In this document: one piece after another, positions 24,400 to 36,390 of the stretch | How positions within the stretch are numbered: the stretch's first letter is position 1 | How the letters are laid out: each line of letters starts with the position of its first letter | DNA from: Geosiphon pyriformis | Taxonomy: Eukaryota; Glomeromycota; Glomeromycetes; Archaeosporales; Geosiphonaceae | DNA: 64,000 nt | Assembly: GCA_016748015.1 (NCBI GenBank) | Contig: JAAOMT010000349.1 | Coordinates: 64,812 to 128,811 of the forward strand | Reading direction: 5' to 3' | Translations under genes and position numbers: made by a program | The notes under the pieces: generated by a model | Seen by the model: the letters and a program-made list of their open reading frames with translations, nothing else | What the model was told of the DNA's origin: nothing | Databases searched by the model: none

Positions 24400-25960
24400 T
24401 GGCTTTGTTTTTTTAGAGATAATTTCTCCTTAAACTGCTGAGTATTTATATAGTGTTGGAGTTATTAATATTTTTGTGTGTTCATTTTTTTGTTATATTT
24501 TTGTTTTCAGCTATTTGGATTTTGTTATATTTTTGGGTTAAAATGTTTTTAAATTTGTTTTATTTTTGACAAACTGTCAGCATTTCTGTTTTTCTTTTCT
24601 TTTTTGTAATGAACTGTATAATTAAATGGTGAAAGTTCTATTTTTTATCTGACATAACAATCATCTCCAAATTTTGCTTTTGTATTGAAGTCAATCCCTT
24701 ATGGTCTGTGTATATATCAAATTTCTGACTCAAGTATTCTCTCAATTTTATAACTGCCTAATAAATTGCTAAGTATTTCAATGCTGGTGTTTTATAGTTT
24801 TTTTCTGCTGAATTCAAACTTTGGCTAGCATATATTACTGGATGTTCTTTTCCATCTGGTTTTTTTTGTAATAGTACTGCTCCTAATGCTTAACCTGATG
24901 CATCAGTAATAATGATAAATGATTTGCTGTGATCTGAATACATTAATACTGGAGCTTAAATAAGCTTTTTTTTAATATGTTAAAAGCTTTTTGTTGAGCT
25001 TCTGTCTATTTGTATTTCACATTTTTGGTTTGTAGATAGTGAAATGGCTGAGCTAATTTAGAAAAACTTTTGATAAAGCAACAATAATAGCCTGTAAATC
25101 CAAAAATGCTCTCAGTTTTGTCGAATTGATTAGTACTGAAAAGTTTTTTACTATTGTAATTTTATCCGAATCTGTTTTGATGCTGTTTTTGCTTATGATG
25201 TGTTCTAAAAATTTCAGTTCTATCTTGCTAAAAAAACACTTGGTTGTATTTAATTTCAATCCTGCTCTTTTAAACCTTTCAAATACTTGTTGAAAATAAT
25301 GTAGATAGATATCAAATGTCTTAGAGAATACATTGATGTCATCTAAGTAAACAATTACTGATTTTCACAGTAGTTTAGTATAAACAATTTCTATGAGCCA
25401 TTAGAATGTTGCTGGAGCATTCATCAAACCAAATGGCATTACTTCAAACTCAAAATTCTTTTCTTATATTATGAAAGCTGTCTTTTTTTTATCTTCTGGT
25501 TTCATGGCTACTTGTTAGTAACTACTGTCTAAGTCCAAAGTTGAAAACTATTTCTTTTCTCCAAAAGCATCAAACAGTTCTTGAATCTTTGAAGTCAAGT
25601 AACTATCTTTTTTTGTTACTTCATTCAGTTTTCAGTAGTTCACACAAAAGTGGATTTTTCCATTTTTCTTTTGGACTAATACTACTAATAATAACTATAG
25701 GCTTATTAATGGCTGAATTAGCCTATTGTTAAACATTCAATTAATTTCTTAACAAATAATCTCATGACTGGCTGGTGGTAATCTGTATGTTTGTAATTTT
25801 ATTGGCATTGCATCTCTAGTCTTGATCTAATGCTGGATGATATTAGTTCTGCCAAATTTATTTTCACTGGCAAAGATGTCATTGAAATTGTTGAACAACA
25901 TCTTAAGCTGCATATGTTGTAGTGAGTCTAAGTTTTCTATGTTCATCTGTTCCAATTGTT
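24400..25960 (-). pseudogene. Element X reverse transcriptase and RNase H
   Basis: Order on the minus strand: RT fingers and palm from about 25760, with VYLDDINVF at about 25330-25360 (YxDD intact), then the connection block KTDSDKITIVKNF in 25259-25053, then RNase H to about 24600. Several stops stand at Gln or Arg codons of the relatives. The domain order matches C, D and F. Confidence 0.75.
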
Positions 25961-26030
25961 TTGGTTGGAACAGATAACATTCTTCTTGTCCATATATTGT
26001 TTAAGATGTAATATCTACATATTTGCACAG

Positions 26031-27298
26031 TTATAAAAAATTTGGAATGTGAAATGGTGGTTGATTCTCAATTTCAGTGGTTAAATATCTGATAATAGTT
26101 TCTTTCAGGATTTTGATGACATCTCCAATAGTATTGTATATTAGAATTTCGATGTTTTTAGTGCTTTTGGCTGGTATGTAGAGATTAGTGAGTCTAATTT
26201 CTCCTGATTTACACATAGTTGCTTCTGTTTCAAACAACAGAGCTTGATCCTTCACTTTTTTTTTATGGCTAACATGTACTGGTCATATAATAGAATAAAA
26301 ATTACTTGACAGATAGAAATAATTTTTTCTTTGTCAATAACTTCTTCCTCTGCCATATTAATTGGTACATCTATTTTATTTGTGAATTCAAATTTCCATA
26401 TACTTCTAGCTGTAATCCCTAATTCTTCTCTGTTTTTTACTGATACTAATTGAGCTATTTTAACCAGAGGTAGGAATATTACCTGTGCTATCTTTTCATT
26501 TGGCTCTATAATATAGGCCTTTTCTGAATTATTTTGTAGCATAGCAATGATATTTCTTACATATTCTGCATCAATTATTCCTCCTCTAATGTTGATTTCT
26601 TTTTTTGCTAAACTACTTCTAGATGCTAATTGAACTATTGTTGTTGTTAAGATTTTCAATACTATCTTGAGATTAATGTAAGTGTGTGAATGTAGTTTCA
26701 ATGTAATGGCATCTTTTTCTAAATATCTCAGATCAAACTCTGTATTAGTATCATGTGCACATTCTGGCATAATATTTTTATCATTATTGCTGAACCATTT
26801 TAGTTTCTGTTTCTTGGTAAGATTAGGGAGCATGATGTATGTTTTGGGGTTTGAATTAGAGTCTGAATTGTTGTTAATTTCATTGCCATATTGAGCAGAG
26901 TTGGAACCATTGTTTTTGTTGTTGTTATTGTCAGAGTTTGAATCAGAATTGAAAGTTGATTCCAATTCTGATGTACAGCTGCTAATTGGTTTTTCTTCTT
27001 TCAGGATTGTATAAATCATGCATGATGGTGGATTGTAAATAAGATTACACTTATTACAATATTGAAAGTCACATGGAATTAGGCAGTGTTGACACAGTCG
27101 AATATTCAGCTGCTCCAAGCATTGCTCTTGTTCTTCTTTGATGAGTGCTAATTTTGAGTAGTGCTTGTAGAATTGTTTTGGATCCAAGAGATTTATAATT
27201 GGTTCTGGGTTCCAATCAAGTTTTATGAGGTCTGGAGTATTATTTTTTATTATTCTGATTTTTTCTTGCAATACACCTTCAATTTTGGTGAGTGCCAT
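26031..27298 (-). CDS. Element X dUTPase region (remnant of the polyprotein)
   Basis: A 348-residue open piece (27298-26252), continued by 26255-26031 in another frame. The N-terminal part has CQHCLIP-CDFQYCNKC cysteines and an Asn/Ser/Asp-rich linker (residues about 105-155). The dUTPase follows: an EFDLRY block (motif 1), SSLAKKEINIRGGIID (motifs 2-3) with DAEY keeping the Asp and Tyr, and IAQVIFLPL (motif 4). Motif 5, RGTQGFGSTG in F, is RSIWKFEFTNK here and is lost. dUTPase hydrolyses dUTP to dUMP and keeps uracil out of cDNA. Probably inactive; the long frame may survive by chance. Confidence 0.7.
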
Positions 27299-28162
27299 CT
27301 GCCATATTTTGTTATTATCATGTGAACAGTCATCCAGACATTTTATTGCTCTTCTCTAAATGGCTTCTATTGGTGTTTCTTTCTTAATCTAGTCACTTAT
27401 TAGAGTTATGTATTGACACAATTTGTGACATGTTTCTTCTTGTCCAAGAATGTCATTCCATATTCTCTTATCTAACAGCATTTTACCACACATCAAACAT
27501 GGTTTGTTGTTCCATTTTTCTTATTGTTTTGGTTGTCTAAAGCATTTTAGAATGCATAATTGACAATAAAACTTGGTTGTTGTAAGATATTTCTCATTAT
27601 TATCACAGTATGCATCCATTGCTGACAATTTTTTGCTGCAATCAACGCATACTAGCTTGGGTCAATGGTAATTGGTTGGCAGTTGTGGTGCTGAATAGGA
27701 GATATATGTAGAGTTGGGGTCTTGTGTATTTTTGCTTTCTCTTTCTTTCCCTTTTTCTTTCTCTTTCCAGATCCAAATTAATAATAACTCACTTTGATTA
27801 TTGTCAGCCCATGATAATTGGTTAGTGTCTCAAGTAGGTTTTTTTTTTCTCTTTTTTTTCTTTGTTTGTCTTATGAAAGTACTAGTGGCAGCTCGTTGTG
27901 ATTATTGTTGGCCCAAAAAACTTGATATGCTTTTCAGGTGAATTTAATTTATTTTTCTTTCAGCTCAATTAGTGGTTGCATAGTAGTTGGTTTAAAGTGG
28001 TCACAGGTAGCTGGTACTCTCATATGTTGGCCGTTCTGGCTTAGCTGGAATTTTTGGGTGGTCTAATCGAGTACTGCATTGGTTTTGGACAGCCAGTTAT
28101 TACCAATAAGTGTTTGGTATTAAATGGCTTCTATAACTAGTATCTTAATTAATACAATAATG
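27299..28162 (-). pseudogene. Element X protease C-terminus and Cys-rich region
   Basis: Reading downwards from 28162, the first part continues the protease cut at 21650 (ALIGNNWL-like block near 28085-28110). A Lys-rich stretch and a Cys-rich region follow (27670-27330) with KLVCVDCSKKLSAMD, a C-x2-C pair and CLMCGKMLLD, as in C and D. The Cys pairs suggest zinc binding. Stops occur throughout. Confidence 0.65.
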
Positions 28163-28166
28163 CCAT
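28163..28166. other. Target-site duplication of element C, inverted copy
   Basis: CCAT before the C 5' LTR, complementary to ATGG at 21647-21650. After inversion the duplicate appears as its complement. Confidence 0.6.
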
Positions 28167-28975
28167 TGTTACTCATAAAGAAAAAACAGATATAGAAAAT
28201 AGTAAGACCAATAAGGGAGTAGTAGTTAGCATGTAAGCACATTGTTCAGCAATGTGGAGTGATGTTAAAAAATTAGGGCATATTGCTCAACAATGTGAAC
28301 ATTGCTCAAGAAATTATAGCATATTGCTCAGAAATGTAAATGATCTTATAGAACATCAATTATATATATATAGCAGTAGCATTAGAAGAAAAAAAGACAG
28401 ACCTCTCAGTTTTAGATTTGATCTAAACAACTTTTTCATTCACAAATATTAATAAATACTTATTTACTATCTCAATCTACTCTCTACTATTAATACTTTA
28501 TGTTGATGAAAATTGATACTTAATTATACTGAAACAATAGTTTTTAATCATGGTTATTGACAGGATACTAAACTTACAATTGCCTTGGCTTATCTTATTA
28601 TTTTCTTTAAATTTCTTTTATTTTTTTTTGTTATTTCTTTTGTTTTACTAACTTGATTAAAAATATTCATATGTGAAGATATTAACATCAGAATATAGCA
28701 CTGATAAAAAACCCAGGAATAAGAGTAAACACTCGGAATTAAGAATATTTTATTAGGAGAATTACTGACCATCACACTAAGAAAAAAATTGACAAAACTA
28801 CAGTTTTGAGAAGCTACAGATAAAACAATCAATTGAATCTCTGTCTATTATACAAAGGGCTCTACAAAAATCTTCAGATCACAATACTTTCAGATATTAC
28901 CAACCATTTTAGCAATCAAGCACCAAGTTACAGGTTTGTTATTTGATTCAAAACCTCAAATAATCACTTATAACA
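28167..28975 (+). repeat. LTR1, element C 5' LTR
   Basis: 809 bp, TGTTA to TAACA. U3 has palindromic boxes CACATTGTTCAGCAATGTG (28238-28256), CATATTGCTCAACAATGTG (28279-28297), a half box near 28298, and CATATTGCTCAGAAATGTA (28320-28338). TATA is at 28360-28372. U5 holds AAGCACCAA, complementary to the primer-binding site. Confidence 0.9.
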
Positions 28976-28994
28976 TTTGGTGCTTACTGTAAAA
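28976..28994 (+). promoter_or_regulatory. Primer-binding site, element C
   Basis: TTTGGTGCTTACTGTAAAA directly after the LTR. TTGGTGCTT (28977-28985) is the exact complement of AAGCACCAA at 28918-28926 in U5, giving a 9-bp stem that would occupy the site. Confidence 0.6.
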
Positions 28995-29040
28995 TATAAT
29001 TCTACAGAGAATCAGCACCAACAACAATTATCCAAAGATA

Positions 29041-29613
29041 GCAGAATCAGAAATAATAGAGACAAACCATTTAGGATTCACTAAATCCTTGTTTCAACAA
29101 TATAACCAACAATTGGACTTAACCAACAACCATTATCCAGCAGAATCAGTCTTCAACTTTTATATTAATGAAAGAATCACAGATTTTTTTAGAAGACCAA
29201 TTGATATTGAATCAGCAAGAGAAAATTTCTATAGAGAATTAATCCAACACACCAACTTATCACAAAATTATAGTTTTATGCCAATCATCAAAAAAATTAA
29301 TCAAGAAAATAAAAGATACACTCAACAACAATTCCCTATTACCTATGTAAATAAAAGTAAAAAAAAGTTACAAACACTAACAGCAACTCCAAAAGGAATA
29401 CAACTACCAACATGGAAGAAACAAAGAATTGAATTTCAACTATATTCATCATACTATCACACACCCAGAAGTACTATCAATATTGCATCAGTAGACATGT
29501 CTATATCAAATACAACATAACATTTAGACAACTATCATTCTAAAGTAAACAGAAGAAAACAGAATTATTAGGAACCTACAGTGATTACTTCAAAGGATTT
29601 AAATTGTGATCAC
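29041..29613 (+). pseudogene. Element C gag, N-terminal part, interrupted by D
   Basis: Open from 29089 to 29520 (143 residues), with NNHYPAESVFNFYIN and SQNYSFMPIIKKINQEN, homologous to the gag N-terminus of X and D. A stop at 29518-29520 and the LTR2 insertion at 29614 end it. The frame resumes at 49433 after element D. An aligned start codon is not clear: the expected ATG is ATA here and GTG in D. Confidence 0.75.
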
Positions 29614-30466
29614 TATTACTCATAGAATATAGGAAGTATATATTAGCATAAATTAGCCAATCAGAAATAGCTGTAGTAAATGTGAAATTCCAGGATTCCT
29701 CTTAAAAGGAATTACAAAATTCCAGGAATTTCAGGATTCTCATACAAGGAATCACAGAATTCCAGAATTTCAGGATTCCTCTCAAAAAAAATTACAGGAT
29801 TCCAGAAATTTCAAGATTCTTGGTGTGAAGAATTGAGGAATTGAGAAATCTCAATTATGTATATATAGCAATAGTGATAAAAGCAGAAAAAAATGGAATC
29901 CAACAATTAAAAATCTTTCATCCACAAAAATATTAAAATAAATAATTATTCACCACCTCAATCTACTCTCCACTATCAACATTTCATGTTAATAGTAATT
30001 GATACTTAACCACACTAGAACAATAATTCTTGATTACAGCTATTGATAGAATTCTAATTTGCAATTGTTTTTCATTTATTTCTTTATTTTCTTTTATTTT
30101 CTTTTCTGGTTTTGATTTTATTGTTGTTACTAATTGATTGAAGATTAAAGCACTAAATTATTGATGTTACAGATAGCCTTGTAAAAGACTCAGAAATAAG
30201 GGTAAAAATATATTTATTAATGGATAGCTTACCAGAAGAGCATGACTGTCAGATTAAACCAGCTATCATGCTGAAGACAAAAATTGGGAAAACCATTCAG
30301 AAACCAACCACATCATCATCAAATCTCTGTCCATTATACAAAAGACTCAACTCTAAAAATCTTTAGATATAACCAATGTACCAGTATTACTTGCATTATC
30401 AAGATATTAAGCACCAAGTTACAGATTTATTATTTGATTTGAGACCCCAAATAATTATCTGTAACA
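29614..30466 (+). repeat. LTR2, element D 5' LTR
   Basis: 853 bp from TATTACTC to TAACA. U3 has four imperfect units of about 40 bp built from AGGATTCC and GGAATTNCAG, with starts near 29692, 29733, 29772 and 29813. TATA is at 29856-29868. The U5 end (AAGCACCAAGTTACAG and onward) is shared with LTR1, so the families are sisters with different U3 arrays. Confidence 0.9.
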
Positions 30467-30485
30467 TTTGGTGCTTTCTGTAAGG
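30467..30485 (+). promoter_or_regulatory. Primer-binding site and leader hairpin, element D
   Basis: TTTGGTGCTTTCTGTAAGG right after the LTR. The next bases give CTGTAAG-GTATAAT-CTTACAG, a 7-bp stem with a 7-nt loop, also present in X. U5 carries the complement AAGCACCAA at 30409-30417. Confidence 0.6.
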
Positions 30486-30528
30486 TATAATCTTACAGAG
30501 AACTGGCACCAATTACATTTATCTAAAA

Positions 30529-32640
30529 GTGGCAGAATTAGAATTAATAGGAGCAAATCATCTAGGATTTACCAAATCTTTGTTTGAACAATACAGCCAA
30601 CAATTAGAATTAAACAATAACTATTTTCCAGCAGAATCTGCTTTCAACTTCTATGTTAACAATAAAATTACAGACTGCTTAGGAGGAACAGTTAACATTG
30701 AATCCACAAGAGAAAATTTCTATACAGAATTATTTCAACATATTAGCTTACCAAGAAACTACAGTTTCACACCAATTATTAGAAAAATCAATTAACCATT
30801 GAAAAATACACACAACAACAATTCCCTATTATCTATGCAGACAAAGACAAAGAAAGATTGCAAACACCAGCAGTAACACCAAAACAAATACAACCACCCA
30901 TTTGGAAGAAAACCAGAGTTGAATTACTAACAAATTCATTATATTATTATACATCTGGAAGTGTCATCAACATTCCATTAACAGATGTGTCTACATTAAA
31001 TGTGACATCAACATTTGGACAACTCTCATTTCAAAGTAAACAAAAGAAAGCAGAATTACTAAGAACCTACAGTGATTATTTTGAAGAATTTAAATTGCGA
31101 TTGCCAACACCATCAGGATTTCAATCACCACCACTTCAACCAAATTTTGGAAATATGAGTCCTTGGAAGATAACAAAATCAGAGAAAGAGGAAGAAAAAG
31201 AAGCTGAAGATCAAGAATTTACTTACCAGAACCCAATTCCAGAAAACTTGAATATTAAAACCCCGAACTTTCAGACTCAGCAAGATCCAAATTTAGAAAA
31301 TCTGGAAATTAGAACTCTAAACTTTCAAACTCCTCAAAATCCGAACAATACAAACCCAAAACAATTAATCAGCAAAACTTACCTCCAGTAATCATCATCA
31401 ACCCACCACTAGTTGCTCCAGAACAACAATTACCACCACAACTTCAAATTCAATTACCACTTTAATCACCACAACAACTAAACATAGATCTAATAGCCTA
31501 TGCTCCAATAACAAAACTTGAGAAATTCACAAGAGAGAAGGACAATGCACAGATATGGCTCAATGATATAAAAAAAGCCATTGCAGCTAATGAATGGAAT
31601 AATGCCAGAGTCATGCAAGCCATTCCATATTTTCTTTAGGATACCGCCAATTCATAGTACCAGAGCCTGGTCAACAAACCCCAAAATTTTAATACATTCA
31701 AAATTGAGTTCTTGAAATACTTCAGCAACAACAACAACATTAACAGGCTAGCAAATACTTTCACTACCATTAAACAAGGAGAAACCAAAGCAGTTACTAC
31801 TTACTTAAGATGCTTCCACAGGAATCTGCACCAGATCCAAGTCATTGATGCCAATTATTTCACAGTGGCCTAAATCCTAAATCAGTTCATTCGTGGATTA
31901 TGCAGTAGCATTCTGTAACACATATGTTCAATACATCCTATTGATCTGCAAGCAGCCATCACAAACACCAGAGATTTTGAAACTGCTGAATTAGAAGCCA
32001 ACTATGCCTAAGCAGTAAATTTAGTAATGAATAGATTATCTGACTTGGATTCCAAATTGAAGCAATTTAGTGAATCAATAAATCAGGAATTAGAGGGATA
32101 CTTAGCTAACAATAATCAAGCAATCTATCAAACTCTACAGTGATGTAATAATTAAGGAAACTCTAATTGTTTCTATAATCAATTATGTTCAACATCATCA
32201 ACCAATCAATAGTGGCAACAGAAAATGCATTTTTGCCACTATTGTGGTAAACAAGGACATCTACAAATTGACTGCCATTGTCACTTAAATAATCAATGAT
32301 CAGAAAATCAATATTGAAACTCTGATTGCTAGTTTCAAACTCTGAATAACCCACCAAACTCAGAGCTATATTATCAGAATTACCAACCAATGATGCAACA
32401 GCCAATTTATTAAATACCAGTATATCAACCTCCAATTTATCAACCACAGTTGCCAGCAATATATCAATTGCAGCCACCAGTAATTTATCAACTCCAGCAA
32501 CTTCAAACACTACTACCAAACCCAGCTCAAATAACATCAGGAAATCTCAGATCAAAAGTCACTCAAAACTGGAGATTGGTAATAGTTGTTCACCAACCAA
32601 TTCTCAGTTCCTCCCACCAATCAACAAGACCACACTCTCG
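30529..32640 (+). pseudogene. Element D gag
   Basis: Pieces at 30529-30795 and 30858-31391, then in other frames to about 32640. The first piece starts at GTG where an ATG is expected. The N-terminal block has FTKSLFEQYSQQLELNN and FNFYVNNKITD. A charged and Pro-rich linker follows, then the Gag region (MQAIPYF block near 31610-31635), and a complete zinc knuckle CHYCGKQGHLQIDC at 32232-32273. In-frame TAG at about 31637 (Gln in F-like relatives) and at 31655 (Trp) illustrate C to T and G to A decay. Confidence 0.78.
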
Positions 32641-33190
32641 GAATTTGGGAACCAGGCACACCCAAAATCTGAATTCTCAACACTATTTAAGTCTCCTGGT
32701 TATTCCAGAAAATGCCACATTCAACAATCTGGAACCCAACCAGAAACAGCCACTTACCAGCAATATTTCACTAGCAACTATCTCCAACAATGAATCTTTA
32801 GCAACTATTTTTTTTTTTGAACTCGAGAAAACTGTACCAGTTCTATTATTCAGTAGAGCCGCTCTTGACACCAAACCAATTACTACTATGTATACTGACA
32901 TAAAAGTTGATAGTCATATCATAAAACTAATTCTAGATAATGGATCAGCTGGCAGCATCATTACAAGACAACTTATGAACCAATTAGGTCACTAAGTTAA
33001 TCGCACTGTCAGTGCCAAGATTATAACTGCTGATAGAGCAACCAAAACTTCCATTGGTAAGATAAATGACTTCCCAATTGAAGTCAATGGCATTACAGTG
33101 TCAATCAAAGTTCTGGTCATGGAAGCTACTCAGTACCAAGTTTTAATTGGTAATAACTGGCTATCCAAAACCAACGCAATGCTTAACTGA
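32641..33190 (+). pseudogene. Element D protease
   Basis: Aspartic protease within the open piece 32450-32995. LILDNGSAGSIITRQ at about 32929-32973 shows D-N-G in place of D-S-G. A TAA follows QLGH at 32993-32995, after which the frame continues to about 33180 with YQVLIGNNWLSKTN. Essential Asp kept, second residue changed. Confidence 0.75.
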
Positions 33191-34240
33191 ACAACACAAG
33201 AGTTGTAAATCAGTCAGAATGGCTAACACACACAAGTACCAGCCACGTGTGGCCATTTCAAACCCAGCATCAAGACACGACCACTCATTGATGTCAAAGA
33301 AGAAAAAGAGAAACCTATCTGGGAAGCTTATCAGGTTTCATGGGCTGACAGTGACCACAACAAACTACCACCAATACTATTCTGAAATAACAACAAAAAA
33401 AGAAAGCAGAAGGAAAAACTTACCTGGAATACCAATCAAGTCTGAAAAACTAACAACAATCAGGAAAAACTAATAAATTGGAAGTGGAAAAAAAATAAAA
33501 AGAGAAAAAAAAAGGAGAAGAAAGAAAAACCAACACCCGAACACCACCACTTATAATTTCTATACTACACCCCAACAATCCATTTATCGCTGCCCAAAAC
33601 TGGTATGCGTTGATTGCAACAAGAAATTGTCGTCAATGGATATTTGTTGTGGCAATGATAAGAAGTACATCTTGGCAACCAAGTTCTACTGCTGCCCATG
33701 TATCATTGAATGCTTTAGAAGACCAAAATGAGTTGGGAAATAAGACAATAAACCATGCTTGGCTTGTGGAAAAACTCTCCTAAACAAAAGAATGTGGAAT
33801 AACATTCCTGAATAAGAAGAAACATGTGATGAAATGTGTCAGTATACAATTTTAATCAATGACTGAGTACATAAAAACACACCAATCAATGACATCTGGA
33901 AACAAGTATTGTGATGATTGGAAAGATACTCTCATGACAAACACAAATTATGGAGAATGACATATGTGAAAACAGAAGGTGTGACAACCAGTAAACTACT
34001 GAAAATCAAAAACAATCTTCTATCTCTTCTTGAACCTGAATACGTTTAAATCTTTGATATCTTTGGCAATATTGAAGACAATCCAGAAGAATTCCACAAA
34101 TATTACTAGCAATTAGCACCCACTAGAGAAGAACAAGAGTAGTGTTTAGAGCAGTTGAATACTCAATTATGTTAACATTGCTTAATTCTCTATAACTTTT
34201 AATATTGTAATAAGTGTAACTTCATTTACAATCTACCACC
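33191..34240 (+). pseudogene. Element D Lys-rich linker and Cys-rich region
   Basis: A basic linker (33270-33540, with many AAA/GAA codons) leads to the Cys-rich region at 33590-34230. It holds CVDCNKKLSSMDICC, a C-x2-C pair (CCPCIIECF), CLACGKTLL and CNKCN. This block is conserved in X, C and F between protease and dUTPase and looks zinc-binding. No named family was recognised. Confidence 0.6.
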
Positions 34241-34244
34241 ATAC

Positions 34245-34985
34245 ATGATCTACATGATTTCTGAAGAAGATAAACCAATGAGCAGCTGTATATCAAAATC
34301 GGAATCAAATTGTAATTCTGATTTAAACTCCGACAATGATGATGACAAAAACAACAGTTCCAGCTCCACTCAAAATGGCTATAAAAACAACAATAATTTG
34401 GACTCCAATTCAAATCCTGAAACATATATTACACTTTCTGATTTCATTAAGGAACAGGAACTAAAATGATTTAGTGATAATAACGAAGGTATTATGCCTA
34501 AATGTGTACATGATACTAATGCAGAGTTTGATCTGAGATATCCAGGGAAAGATCCCATCAAATTGGAACCACATTTATGCACATGTATTGATTTTAAAAT
34601 AGCACTGAAAATTCCAGCAACAACAATGGTTCAGTTAATATTTAAGAGTAGCCTAGTGAAAAAGGGAATCAACATCAGAGGAAGAATAATTGACACAGAA
34701 TACATAAAAAATATTATTGCTATACTACAAAATGATTCAGAAAAGGCATATATTATATATCCAAATGAAAAGATAGCACAGGCAATATTCCTATCTTTGG
34801 TAAAAATAGCTCAACTAGTGTTAGTAGAAAGCAGGAAAGAACTAGAAATTACAGCTAAAGAGATACAGGAATTTGAATCAACAGATAGAATAGATATATC
34901 AGTTAATATGGCAAAGGAAGAGGTTATTGACAAAGAAGAAATTATCTCAACTCATCAATCAATTTCTATTCCACCATATGACTAG
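34245..34985 (+). pseudogene. Element D dUTPase
   Basis: An Asn/Ser/Asp-rich linker (34245-34469), then a 163-residue piece (34494-34985). Motif 1 is FDLRYPGKD, motifs 2-3 are SSLVKKGINIRGRIIDTEY (Asp and Tyr kept) and motif 4 is IAQAIFLSL. Motif 5 is AKEIQEFESTDR, where F has RGTQGFGSTGR. The P-loop-like Gly-rich motif 5 is degraded, so trimeric enzyme activity is unlikely. Confidence 0.75.
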
Positions 34986-34988
34986 TAT

Positions 34989-36390
34989 ATGTTAGCCATA
35001 AAAAGAAAAGTAAAAAATCAAGCTCAGTTGTTTGAAGCAGAAGCCACCATTTGCAAATCAGGAGAGATTGGATTTACTAATCTCTACATATTAGCCAAAA
35101 GTCCCAAAAACATCAAAATTTTTATCTACAACACAACAGGAAGTATTATTGAAATACCAAAGAAAATTATCATTGGATATTTAACCACTGAAGTTGAGGA
35201 TCAACCACCAAACTACATTTCCGATTTTCTACAGCTTTGCGGATATGTGAATATTACATCACAAACTATCTATGGACAAAGCAAATATTATCTGCTCCAA
35301 CCAAAACAATTGGAACAGATAAACATGGAGAATTTAGACCCACTCCAACAGATGCAACTAAAGATGTTACTCAGCAATTTCAATGACATCTTTGCTAACA
35401 AAAATGAATTTGGCCGCACCAACATCATCCAGCATCAGATCAAGACTAGAGATACAATGTCAATTAAACAAAGAGCATACAGAACACCACTAGCTAGCCA
35501 TGAGATCATTTATCAAGAAATCAATTAAATGCTCAACAATGGGCTAATTCAGCCATCAATGAATCCATAATCATTACTAGTGGTATTAATCCAGAAGAAA
35601 AATGGAAAGATCTCTTTCTGTGTGAATTATCAAAAACTAAATAGAGTAACTAAAAGTAATAACTATCTAACATCAAAGATCTAAGAACTATTCAATGCTT
35701 TTGGAGGAAATAAATGGTTCTCAACACTAGATTTAGATAGTGGTTACTAACAAGTAGCCATGAATTCAGCCAACAAAAAAAACAGCATTTATCACAAAAG
35801 AGAGAAATTTTGAGTTTGAAGTCATGCCATTTGGCTTGATGAATGCTTCAGCAATATTTCAATGGCTTATGGAAATTGTCTATACTGGATTACTGTGGAA
35901 ATCAGTAGTTGTTTACTTAGATGACACAAATGTGTTCTCAAAAACATTTGATGATCATCTTCACTATTTCCAACAAGTATTTGAAAAACTCAGATGAGCA
36001 GGATTAAAACTAAATGCCAACAAATGCTTCTTTGGAAAAACAGAACTAAAGTTCTTGGAACATGTTGTGAGTAAAGATGGAATCAAAACAGATCTAGACA
36101 AGATTGAAATTGTTAAGAACTTTCCAGTACCAAACAATTTCACAGAACTAAGAGCATTTTTGGGATTTGCAGACTATTATTGTTGCTTTATTAAGAATTT
36201 TTTTAAACTAGCTTAGCCACTTCACTATTTACAAACCAAAAATGTGAAATACAAATGGACAGAAGTTCAACAAAAAGCTTTCAACATATTAAGAAAAAAG
36301 CTTATTTAAGCTCCAGTATTAATGTATTCAGATCACAGCAAATTATTTATCATTATTACTGATACATCAGGTTAAGCATTAGGAGCAGTA
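34989..36390 (+). pseudogene. Element D linker and reverse transcriptase
   Basis: The 179-residue open piece 34989-35528 covers the linker from dUTPase into the RT (KQRAYRTPLASHEIIYQEIN). A TAA at 35526-35528 replaces the Gln of the QMLNNGLIQP-type block. RT motifs follow: NYQKLNRV at 35625-35645, DLDSGY near 35730-35750, MPFGLMNAS near 35825-35850 and YLDDTNVF near 35917-35940. YxDD is intact. A TGA at 35995-35997 stands where relatives have Arg, a CGA to TGA change. Confidence 0.75.

Noticed and set aside
28238-28338. Spaced palindromes as a CRISPR array
   Set aside because: They lie in the U3 of an LTR, recur in every LTR1 copy, have non-variable spacers and sit in a eukaryotic transposon context.
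28167-28975. LTR at 28167 as the 3' LTR of the backwards pol
   Set aside because: It is in plus sense and followed by a primer-binding site and gag, whereas the backwards pol ends at the antisense LTR at 21651 with its own polypurine tract.
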